Position numbers and translations under genes: made by a program
Assembly (NCBI RefSeq): GCF_010586825.1
Contig: NZ_JAAAGB010000005.1
Location: 186,001-250,000 of the forward strand
Source of the DNA: Draconibacterium mangrovi
Lineage (GTDB): Bacteria; Bacteroidota; Bacteroidia; Bacteroidales; Prolixibacteraceae
Direction of reading: 5' to 3'
DNA length: 64,000 nucleotides
Shown here: one piece after another, positions 27,057 through 35,900 of the stretch
How positions within the stretch are numbered: position 1 is the first letter of the stretch
Layout of the letters: each line of letters begins with the position of its first letter
The notes under the pieces: model-generated
Database searches by the model: none
Seen by the model: the letters and a program-made list of their open reading frames with translations, nothing else
What the model was told of the DNA's origin: nothing

Positions 27057-29900
27057 TTAATCAACGGTTTTTAGTGATATCTTAGAAATAGTAACTGGTC
27101 CCAACAATCCCGAAGGCTGTGGTTCCCAGTTTGCTGCAGTAAAAGTGCCGTCTGTACCAACATTTTCTCGTTCGTGAGCTGCAAAATTAACGTTATAGAA
27201 TTTCTTATAGTTCACCTTTTTTTTATCCATATCGATAATGCGGTTGGCCATCAGGTTGGTTACCTTTAGCTCAAGTGTATTTTGTTCTTGTAGCACTTCT
27301 TTTGGCAGAACAATTTGAAAAACCGGCCCTATCAGTGTGCATATCTTCTCTCCGTTCAGCCACACTTCGGCAGATTCGTGTACTTTGCCTAAATCAAGCA
27401 AATAATTGTTATGACCATTATCGGCGATCTCAAAATTGGTTTTGTAGCTTACAGTACCGGAGAACTTTTGCAGCTCTGCCGATTGTAATGACCATGATTT
27501 TAAAGCATCTGTTTTATACGAAGCCGGTAAAGTGGGGCCTCCTTTTTCAAAGGAAATTTTCCACTCGCCGGTCAATTCCGTTTTTGTATCTGCTTGTTCC
27601 CAGAGTGAATAATCTTCAGCTTCAACCTGGTTCGAATACCATTGCAGAATCAATGTTTCGCCGGGTTTTAATTGAAGGTAAACTTGTGTTTGTCCGTCAC
27701 TATTTCTTTGAGTAAGTGCTTTGCCAAAAGTGTTATTCATTGGATTAAACCAAACCGCTGATTTCCCTGATTTCTGCAGTGTGAACCATTTATCCACCTC
27801 ATTTTCGGTCCAGTTTGAAATGAAATAGCAGGTTCTATCCGCACGATCAACTCTGTTGTGCCAAAGACCTTGCTGAGCCAGTTCTTCACCGTAAATTCCG
27901 GTTGCATTTAACAGGCTCTGTACATTATTCCCAACCATGATTTTACCATTGCCAATTGAAGCCGATTGGTAATTTCCTTCTGTTTTAAATTGAAGTTCAT
28001 GAACTAGCTTTTTGATCTCAGCTTGTTGATTTTCAAAATTGTTTAATCCCGGAACTTTTGTCGGTATTTCATTTTCAAAGATTACAGTTGCTCCGTTTTG
28101 TGCCAGTGAAAAAAGGTGTTTTAAGGTCTCCAATGGAATTGTGGTACAAGCCGGAACGATAATGGTTTTGTAGGAAGCTCCGGCAGATTGAATTTCTCCA
28201 TCAGAGAAATTTAACTTCCTGATTTGTCTATCGGAAATATAATCGAACGAATACCCCTCAGCAAGGAGATTGTTGCTGATTTTTGCAGTCAGTTCTTCGT
28301 TGCTACCTCCAAAATGTGGAAGGAAATTCCGGTCTCTTCCCGTCCACGCATCGTAAATGGGAAAATACAAAAGTATGTCGTTATCTGGCGTTGAATTCTG
28401 CATAAAAGACTGGCAGTTGGCAATGTATTCATTTACCACTTTTAAATCGTTCCACCAGGTATTTGTTGGTGCAAACTGAACAGCAGCGTAAAACATCCAT
28501 CCGGGCCATTTTTCTTCCAAAGGCGAGTAAGGTGTGCCATGGTAAACGATGTGATTAACACCATTACGCAGGTAATTGTCGGCATTTTGTTTAACATCGG
28601 CCAGCGTGCTTAAAAAGTGCTCGTTGAGCCAGGTGGCAGCCTCGCAGGCAATTAACGGTTTGCCCGAAGTATGCCCGGCAGAACTTGCCATTTTTATGCG
28701 CATCGGGTTAGTCCCTTCGGTTTCGGGAATGTGGCTGGCTTCGTACAGATCGAGAATGGCAGCCGGTGAACCGTGTGCCTGGTTGCGGATGATAGCATTA
28801 TGCGATTCGGCCCAATCTGCCCAGACAATAGTGAATTTTTCCAGCAGCAGATCAGAAATTGTTTCGCGGTAATCGCACAAAATACGCTGGTTGGTTTCTT
28901 CGTCCAAATCGCCAAAAAGAGCCGGCAGTTTTGTTTTTAAATCGTAGCCTCTGCGTTTTTCAAACTCTTCAAAAAACAGGGGAGTCCAGTTGGCATCGCC
29001 GTAGGCATCGTCCACTTCGTATGAGTCGTTAAAAAATGCCCGAAGTCCGGACAAATCGGTGTTTTGGGCATTTTTATCAAAATCAGACAAAAACAACTTT
29101 GTTGCTTCTTCCGAAAAATGGTCGATAACATTTCCTTCGCCACCGGTTCCCGCCCGCTCTACCATTTTGCCGTGCCAGCCCTGAAAAACTGCATATAAAT
29201 CCCAGTTACCTTCGGGAGCTGTCCAATCGAGAATCCCGTTGGCGTTAACGAAATTAGTCAAGTCAATAGTTTCTCCATGTTCGTTATAAGCCATTAACGT
29301 TTGCAATGGCAGCGGCTTTTCAAAACGTACCTGATCGAGTGCTAATTCCTGCAGATTTGTATTGCTGCTAATGGGGAATTTTACTTCCGAAATATCCACT
29401 TTTTTATTTACGGCACGCACCAGTGACGGCTGGATAAACTCAACTTTTTCCTTTAGTTGTTCGCCTGTTTTTAAGTGGTAGTTTTTATACTGAACGTTTT
29501 TGCAGGCGTGTTCTGCATCAATCCACGGACCTCCAAAAGGCCAACCCGATGCATTGGCCAGATCGACACCCAAACCAAGGCGCTTAGCTTCTTGTAAGGT
29601 GTATTCAAACATTTCCATCCACTTTTCAGATTGGAATGAAATGGATTTGTCCTCGTCGCCTTTCACATCGTAAATGGGCGTAATTTCTACACCACCAAAT
29701 CCGGCTTTGGCTAGTTCTTCGAGATTGGCTGTTAAGTTGGTTTTATCCACAGCACTTCCGTGCCACCACCAGCGTGTCCATGGTTTGGTTTCGTTGGTTT
29801 GTTCCGGCCATTGCGGAACGGTTTTTTCCCCGCACGATGAGAGTACCAGGATGATGAAAATTAGAATGAACGATCGGTTTAGTTTTGTTGCTTGTGTCAT
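27057..29900 (-). CDS. GH106 alpha-L-rhamnosidase lipoprotein
   Basis: 947 aa. The lipobox LSSC puts the lipid on C23. The GH106 hallmark is near the N-terminus: PWTRWWWHGSAVDK (40-53), then GGVEITPIYDV (69-79) and NASGWPFGG. The central barrel (to about 500) and later beta-sandwich domains, ending in a jelly roll with VWLNGEKICTLIG (about 855-867), follow the usual family layout and length. It removes alpha-L-rhamnose from the non-reducing end of RG-I or RG-II fragments by an inverting, calcium-assisted mechanism known for the family. It lies second in the operon, 24 nt after GH42. Confidence 0.9.
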   Translation of the reverse strand: MTQATKLNRSFILIFIILVLSSCGEKTVPQWPEQTNETKPWTRWWWHGSAVDKTNLTANLEELAKAGFGGVEITPIYDVKGDEDKSISFQSEKWMEMFEYTLQEAKRLGLGVDLANASGWPFGGPWIDAEHACKNVQYKNYHLKTGEQLKEKVEFIQPSLVRAVNKKVDISEVKFPISSNTNLQELALDQVRFEKPLPLQTLMAYNEHGETIDLTNFVNANGILDWTAPEGNWDLYAVFQGWHGKMVERAGTGGEGNVIDHFSEEATKLFLSDFDKNAQNTDLSGLRAFFNDSYEVDDAYGDANWTPLFFEEFEKRRGYDLKTKLPALFGDLDEETNQRILCDYRETISDLLLEKFTIVWADWAESHNAIIRNQAHGSPAAILDLYEASHIPETEGTNPMRIKMASSAGHTSGKPLIACEAATWLNEHFLSTLADVKQNADNYLRNGVNHIVYHGTPYSPLEEKWPGWMFYAAVQFAPTNTWWNDLKVVNEYIANCQSFMQNSTPDNDILLYFPIYDAWTGRDRNFLPHFGGSNEELTAKISNNLLAEGYSFDYISDRQIRKLNFSDGEIQSAGASYKTIIVPACTTIPLETLKHLFSLAQNGATVIFENEIPTKVPGLNNFENQQAEIKKLVHELQFKTEGNYQSASIGNGKIMVGNNVQSLLNATGIYGEELAQQGLWHNRVDRADRTCYFISNWTENEVDKWFTLQKSGKSAVWFNPMNNTFGKALTQRNSDGQTQVYLQLKPGETLILQWYSNQVEAEDYSLWEQADTKTELTGEWKISFEKGGPTLPASYKTDALKSWSLQSAELQKFSGTVSYKTNFEIADNGHNNYLLDLGKVHESAEVWLNGEKICTLIGPVFQIVLPKEVLQEQNTLELKVTNLMANRIIDMDKKKVNYKKFYNVNFAAHERENVGTDGTFTAANWEPQPSGLLGPVTISKISLKTVD

Positions 29901-29924
29901 CGGCAGAAGTAGTTTATCATTGAT

Positions 29925-32027
29925 TTATTTTGTTTTCCAGACCAATACACCAGCAGTTGGAATGGTTGTGTCGCCAATAAGAATTTCGGTACCGGCAGGT
30001 AAATCCATGTTATAGTTAATGTTCGAATAGTTTACGGCAATTCCGTACCCATCGCGGTATTCCACCATAACACCTTTTGGGTAATCTTTTACATCGATAT
30101 CAAGGCGGTCATAAAGTTTATCCAGAACTGCACGTTCCAGTTGGCCATCGTGACTGTCGGCACCGACATAGGTAACTGTTCCTTTGCCTAACTTATTAAA
30201 CGTTACAGCTGTTTTTCCGGTATAATAATCGCCGCTAAAAGTTCCCCAGGTTTCGGTGCCGTTGTTGGTGTGCATAATGTCGCCCCAGGTTGTCCAGGCG
30301 TATTTTTTATTGTCCATTATAACTGTGTCGGGTGCAAAAGGACGGAGCAAATCATAGAACTCAATTTCGCCACCGATCAGTTCGTAAAGCGGCTCGGCAT
30401 GTTTTGCCTGCCACAGATGTCCGAACTCATCCTGGTGCCCCGTGCGAACCGACATTACCAGGTTGCCGCCATCTTTTACATATTCAGTTAACTTGTCAAT
30501 CAGCTCTATACTCATTTGCTGATACGCCGGAGCAACAATTACCGGATATTGTGAAAAGTCCATAGAGTCGCGGACAAAATCCACCGGTGCACCAAATGCT
30601 TTTAATGCTTTATAGTACTTCAGCACATGGCCTTCGGTATCCCATGTCGAATTTTGTTTGTTGTTGTTTATGGCGACTGTATTGTCCGGATCATACAAAA
30701 TGGCTGTCTTCCGGTTTAAATAGTCTTTCGGAATTTGCCCATCAGAAGGATTGTTACGAAGCACTTCTATTTCGTCGATAAATTTTTCGTATTCTAAGCC
30801 GCCCGGTGTAGGCGTTACGCCATCGGGGCCAACAATGCCGTAATGATACTGCTCGTAGCCATAAATGGGGGCACGAAAACGGTAGGTACAGGTGAATTTA
30901 CTACCTCCGGCAAATACATGCCACAACCACAGTCGCACTGCTCCGGGTAAAGGTTGCGAGTTGATCGAGCCCCAATTAACCTGTCCGGGTTGCAGCTCCA
31001 TAACACCATAAATCGGTGTTAGCGGCCTGAAGTAATCGTTGGCCATGGCAATGCGCGAGTATTCGCCCACGCGGTAACCTTTTGGGCCAATTCCGGTATG
31101 TTCGCCATAAACCATGTAGCGGGTGTAGGTAATAAAATCCAGTTCTTTGCTGGCGCCTGCATAACGCGCATCGTAATAGGGGATGTAATTGGTGGTAATC
31201 CACTGGTTGGGATTGGCATATTGTCGAATTACTTTTGCCTGGTCATCCAGAAAACTTGAGGTTTCGTAATCGCAAAAACGGCTGTGATCCAAACGTTGGT
31301 ACAGGTTCATTCCCCATTGCGAGTGTTTCGGAATGTTTATCTGGTCGAATCGGGTGTAAGTACCGCTCCAGAAGTTGGTTCCCCATGCTTCATTCAACGC
31401 TTCAATGTTACCGTATTTTTCTTTTAACCATGCTCTGAAACGTTTTTGGGCATCTTCGCCGTAATCCACATTGGCAGCAGGTTCGTTGTCCAATTGCCAG
31501 CCAAATATCCGGTCGTCGTTTCCGTAATGTTTGGCCAGTTCCTCAATCATTTTCAGTGAATAACTGCGGTAATATTCGTTGGAAAAGGAGGCGTGCTGGC
31601 GCGATCCGTGATCCATTTTTGTTCCGTTTTCGTGCTGTTTCAGAATATCGGGGTGTTTGCGTACCAGCCAAACCGGCGGGGTAGCCGTTGAGGTGCACAT
31701 TACCACTTTTAGCTTGTATTTGTCGGCCAATTCCACTGCCCGGTCGAGCCACGCAAAATCGTACACGCCTTCTTCCGGCTCCAGTTGTGCCCACGCAAAC
31801 TCGGCAAAGTGGGTAAACTCAAATCCCATTTCGGCCATCTTTTTAATATCGCGTTCCCACTGACTTTCGTCCCAGTGTTCGGGGTAATAATAGGCACCGA
31901 CCGATGTTAATTCTTCGGGCGGGAAATAAGTGCCCTTATTTTGTGCGAAACTGTTGAATAAAATAAAATGACTAAGAATAAAATAAACCAGAATGAATTT
32001 GGAGTTGAAAATTGAGTTGGTACCCAT
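29925..32027 (-). CDS. GH42 beta-galactosidase, first gene of the RG-I operon
   Basis: 700 aa with a Sec signal peptide (about 1-28). The GH42 TIM barrel begins at GAYYYPEHWDESQWERDI (44-61). The acid/base E182 lies in LDNEPA and the nucleophile E344 in GVMELQPG. A glutamine amidotransferase-like trimerisation domain (about 430-640) and a small C-terminal beta domain follow, as is usual for GH42. It releases beta-1,4- or beta-1,3-galactose from pectic galactan oligosaccharides. Its promoter should lie in the 449-bp gap upstream, shared with the divergent kdgF-like gene. Eight downstream genes follow with gaps of 9-96 nt. Confidence 0.9.
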   Translation of the reverse strand: MGTNSIFNSKFILVYFILSHFILFNSFAQNKGTYFPPEELTSVGAYYYPEHWDESQWERDIKKMAEMGFEFTHFAEFAWAQLEPEEGVYDFAWLDRAVELADKYKLKVVMCTSTATPPVWLVRKHPDILKQHENGTKMDHGSRQHASFSNEYYRSYSLKMIEELAKHYGNDDRIFGWQLDNEPAANVDYGEDAQKRFRAWLKEKYGNIEALNEAWGTNFWSGTYTRFDQINIPKHSQWGMNLYQRLDHSRFCDYETSSFLDDQAKVIRQYANPNQWITTNYIPYYDARYAGASKELDFITYTRYMVYGEHTGIGPKGYRVGEYSRIAMANDYFRPLTPIYGVMELQPGQVNWGSINSQPLPGAVRLWLWHVFAGGSKFTCTYRFRAPIYGYEQYHYGIVGPDGVTPTPGGLEYEKFIDEIEVLRNNPSDGQIPKDYLNRKTAILYDPDNTVAINNNKQNSTWDTEGHVLKYYKALKAFGAPVDFVRDSMDFSQYPVIVAPAYQQMSIELIDKLTEYVKDGGNLVMSVRTGHQDEFGHLWQAKHAEPLYELIGGEIEFYDLLRPFAPDTVIMDNKKYAWTTWGDIMHTNNGTETWGTFSGDYYTGKTAVTFNKLGKGTVTYVGADSHDGQLERAVLDKLYDRLDIDVKDYPKGVMVEYRDGYGIAVNYSNINYNMDLPAGTEILIGDTTIPTAGVLVWKTK

Positions 32028-32476
32028 AATTGAAATTTAAGTTTAGATTATCATGTTTTTATATGACGTAAAGAATTCCGAAGATATCTAATTAAGAGGA
32101 ATTTATTAAGTAATAAATGCCCGAAAATCACAATTTTTTCTCCCTTTTTAACATGTGTTTTTTTCGTTTTTATTTTCTCGAATTTCGACAAGTTTTTTTG
32201 AAAAATTTGAAAATGAATATCCTGAGTTTTCTGTAAATGGGAGAGTTCTGGATATTGTTGGGAATGAAGTTCAGAATAACTTAAGGCAAAAAATGAATGA
32301 GTAACAAATTCGAAGTCAAATTGAGACCTCGATTCACTTATTCCCAAAAGGAACTTTGATTTACTGTATTTTTAGCGACCCATTTTCCTGTAAAGTTGAA
32401 GATCTCAATACTTTTAAGGTTGTTGAAAATCTTTTAGTTTTGTAGTATCAACCGTATAAAATTTAACCGATAAGTT
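32028..32476. other. Divergent promoter region of the RG-I operon and the kdgF-like gene, 449 bp
   Basis: Strongly A+T rich with long T tracts (about 32132-32210). A 98-codon minus-strand frame at 32051-32347 has no recognisable features and low-complexity composition, and is not called. The region holds the kdgF-side -7 box (32435) and, on the minus strand, a TATCTTCG sequence near 32072-32079 that weakly resembles a -7 box for the GH42 operon. No clear regulator site was found. Confidence 0.5.
32435..32442 (+). promoter_or_regulatory. Bacteroidetes -7 promoter box of the kdgF-like gene
   Basis: TAGTTTTG fits TAnnTTTG exactly, 35 nt before the start codon. The -33 region (CTTTTA near 32411) is only a weak match. 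Confidence 0.5.
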
Positions 32477-32806
32477 ATGGCAAGCGAGAAAGTATTTAAA
32501 AACAGTAAACGCTGGGAAGATCTTGGCGATGGCGTGGCGCGTCAGATTATGGGCTGGGACAACCAGATTATGATGGTAAAAGTAAAATTTGAAAAAGGTG
32601 CCGTGGGTGCCGAACATTCGCATTTTCATACACAAACTACTTATTGTGTTAGCGGCAAGTTTGAATTTACCATGGACGGCGAAAAAGTAATTGTTGAGCC
32701 CGGCGACGGTTTGTATATAGAGCCGAATATGTTACACGGAGCGCTTTGTTTGGAGCCCGGAATTCTGATCGATGTTTTCAGCCCGGTTCGGGAAGATTTT
32801 TTGTAA
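32477..32806 (+). CDS. kdgF: KdgF-type cupin, 4,5-unsaturated uronate linearisation
   Basis: 109 aa, single cupin domain without a signal peptide, so cytoplasmic. It closely follows the KdgF pattern: WEDLGDGVARQI near the N-terminus, the metal-binding H47/H49/Q53 in HSHFHTQ and H87 in PNMLHG, and the C-terminal D-V-F-x-P-x-R-E-D-F-L signature. KdgF converts 4,5-unsaturated monouronates, the product of GH105/GH88 enzymes, to 5-keto-4-deoxyuronate ahead of the KduI/KduD/KdgK/KdgA route. It stands alone between the RG-I operon and the xyloglucan sensor, transcribed away from the former. Its location matches the three uronyl hydrolases in this window. Confidence 0.88.
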   Translation: MASEKVFKNSKRWEDLGDGVARQIMGWDNQIMMVKVKFEKGAVGAEHSHFHTQTTYCVSGKFEFTMDGEKVIVEPGDGLYIEPNMLHGALCLEPGILIDVFSPVREDFL

Positions 32807-32832
32807 GAACTGAAGGATTGAATGCGCGGTAA

Positions 32833-32870
32833 CTTTGTGAAACTCTGTGCCTCCTTTGTGCAGCTTTGTG
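32833..32870 (+). repeat. Phased TTTGTG short repeat
   Basis: Four T(T/C)TGTG copies end at 32839, 32849, 32860 and 32870, a period of 10-11 bp. Similar CTCTGTG/CTTTGTG runs are, from memory, scattered through intergenic DNA of many Bacteroidetes. No coding potential. Confidence 0.55.
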
Positions 32871-32924
32871 GTTAATTCTTTTTTCTAAAACTGATAACTG
32901 CGACTGAGCACTTGCAAGAAACTT

Positions 32925-32958
32925 GAACAGATCTCTGGCTGCGTTTCGAAATGACAGG
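32925..32958 (-). repeat. Bacteroidetes-type interspersed intergenic repeat
   Basis: Read on the minus strand it contains TGTCATTTCGA, then CGCAGC, then AGATCTGTT. This pattern resembles a short repeat I recall from between genes in many Bacteroidetes genomes. One copy only is seen in this window, so repeat status rests on recall. Confidence 0.45.
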
Positions 32959-32981
32959 AGTGTTTAAGCTTTTGCCATACA

Positions 32982-35900
32982 CTAAGAGAACTTGTCTTTT
33001 ACATCATCTGATAGATCGTTTGTGGTTTTTCGGTTTTTTTCGATGTATTCCGATGGCAGCATTTCGTATTCTTTCGAGAAGTACTTTGAGAAATAACGCG
33101 GATTATTGAATCCAACACGATAAGCTACTTCCGAAACCGAAAGCTGACTTGTTTCGAGGAGATGGGCCGCTCGTTTTAATCGAATAACGCGGATGAATTC
33201 GATGGGTGTTCGATCGGTTAATGCTAACAGCTTTTTATAAAGACTTACGCGGCTCATAGCCATTTCAGCACCAAAATCTTCAACAGTAAAAGAGGCTTCT
33301 GAAATATTGTCTTCAACAATTTTCAAAGCCTTTTTGATAAACTTCTCGTCCTCTGAGTCTACCTTTATTTTTTCAGGATTTAATCCTGTCATCGACTGGA
33401 ACGAAACACGCAATTGTTCGCGCAAGCGTAGCAGGTTTTCAATTCGTGATTCCAGCACCTTAAAATCAAAAGGTTTGGTGAGGTAGGCATCGGCACCCGA
33501 TTCGTAACCTTCGACAACCGGCGCAGTATCGGTTTTAGCCGTTAACAGAATAACCGGAATATGTTTGGTTTTCCTGTTCGATTTAATCTTGGTACACAGT
33601 TCAACGCCATTCATTTCGGGCATCATCACATCGCTTATCACAATATCGGGTAACTGTTTTTCAAAGCCAGCCCAGGCTTCTGCTCCGTTTTCGGCTTCGA
33701 TAATATTGTATCGGTCTTTAAAGTTTTCCTTCAAATAAAAACGCAAATCGGAGCTGTCTTCCACAATAGCAAGTGTTTTTTTCTCGCGGTCGTACGCCGG
33801 AACTTTTTCGCTTGTAGTTGATGTTGGCTGTTTGTAGGTTTTGCGTTCTGTCACTTCAAGCTCCTTGTTGGCGGCTATTTCTTCTTCGGTAAATAAATCC
33901 ACAGGAATCTCCACAGTGAATCTACTTCCTTCGTTTAGCTGGCTCTCCACATTTACATCGCCACCAAGCAGCGTAACGTATTCTTTTACCATCGACAAAC
34001 CAATTCCAGAGCCCTGGTTAATTTCGGTTCCGGAATGATCTGTTTGGTAAAAGCGGTTAAAAATTTGCATCTGTTGCTCGGGAGCAATACCAATTCCGGT
34101 ATCAGATACTTTTACTGTTAAAACCGGCTTTTCGGCCGATGAATTCAGGTTAATATCCATGCCGATTTTGCCTCCGCTATTGGTGAATTTGCAGGCATTT
34201 GTTAGCAGGTTGGTAAATATTTTATCGGTTTTGTCTTTGTCAAAATAGGTGTACAGGCTTTTGTGGTTGCTTGAAAAGCTGAACGTGATATTTTTGCTTT
34301 CCATCAGGTCTTCAAACGATGCTGAGATCTCTTGGATAAAACCTATTATTTCGCCCCAGTCTTTATTCACTTTAATTTTTTGAAGCTCCATTTTTCTGAA
34401 ATCGAGCAACTGGTTAACCATGGCCAATAACCGGCGGGCATTTCGCTGAATAAGAATAAGGTGTTTCTTGTCGTCGTCGTTTTTACTGTGTTCGATTAGT
34501 TTATCGATGGGGGCTATAATCAGCGAAAGTGGTGTGCGGAATTCGTGGCTGATATTGGTGAAAAACTTGGTTTTCAAAGTGTCAACCAGGTGGATCCGTT
34601 CGGCCTCGCGGTGTTCCTGTTCTGCTTCAAATTTCAGGCGCTGGCGTTCGGCTAAAATCTTCCAGGTAATGAATAACAAGCCTGCGATAATCAGAATGTA
34701 AAGCAAGTAGGCGTAACTGGTTTCCCAAAATGGCGGCAGAATATTGATGCTCAAAGGAGGGGTCATTTCACGCCAGTTGGAATTATCGTTGCTCACCCTG
34801 ATTCGCAGCTGGTATTCACCTGAATTAAGGTTGGTAAATGTAAGTTCGTGCATGCCACGATTTACTTCCAGCCACTCGTCGTTGAAACCGCTCAACTGGT
34901 ATTGAAAGGTGTTTTTCTCCGGATGGAAATAACTGAGCGCCGTAAATTCTACGGAGAACACATTCTCTTTGTGTTTCAGCGAAATTTGATTGCTGTAGGT
35001 AATCGATTTATCCAGAATAATCCGTTTTCGGAAAGGCTCGTTAACTTTTATGTTTTGATTGAATACTTTGAAGTTTGTAAGTACGATTTTTTCGTCAGGC
35101 GTTTGAACAACAATGTCTTCGGGCTTAAATAGATTGAAACCGTTGGCACCTCCAAAAATCAATTCCCCGGAGCGTGTACGGTAGGCTGCTTTTTGGTTAA
35201 ACTCGTTACCCTGCAGACCATCCTGCAATCCAAAGTTCTCGACGTCAACTTCCAGCTGATTGATGGGCAGTTGATGTGAATAATTTTCAACACTGATCTT
35301 TGAAATCCCTTTTAACGTTGCAATCCAAAGGTTGCCGTTTTCGTCTTCCTGAATGGTTTTTATATTGGAATTGGCCAGTCCGTCGGCTTCTGTAAAAACT
35401 TTAAAAGTGCCCTGCGTTTTATTTAAAACGTTTAATCCCTGAGTGGTTGCCACCCAAATTAAACCGCGCACATCTTCGTGGATGTCGTTTGCATTGTTAT
35501 CGCTTAACTGTCCGGGTGTGCTCGGATCGGGACTGTAGTGCGTAAAACGTTTGGTATTCAGGTTCAAAACATCAAGCCCATCCGAAGTTCCCAGCCAAAG
35601 GTTTTGCTCGCTGTCCTCCATTATCGACATGATAAAATTGGAGCCTACAGAATTGATATCGCTCGATGTATAATGGATAAACTGTTCGTTTGTGCGGTTG
35701 AAAAGATTCAGCCCTCCGTTTAATGTGCCAACCCACAGGTTTTGTTTCGAGTCTTCAAAAATTGACCAAACGCGGTTGTCCGACAATGAATTAGGATTTT
35801 CCGGTATATGCAGGTAATGTTTAAATGTCGATCCGTTGAAACGGTTTAATCCGCCCTGGTAAGTTCCGGCCCACAATGTTCCTTTGTTGTCGATGTGCAG

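Noticed and set aside
32051-32347. 98-codon minus-strand frame in the GH42/kdgF gap
   Set aside because: Low-complexity, A+T-driven composition, no domain or signal peptide, and it covers a region expected to hold promoters.
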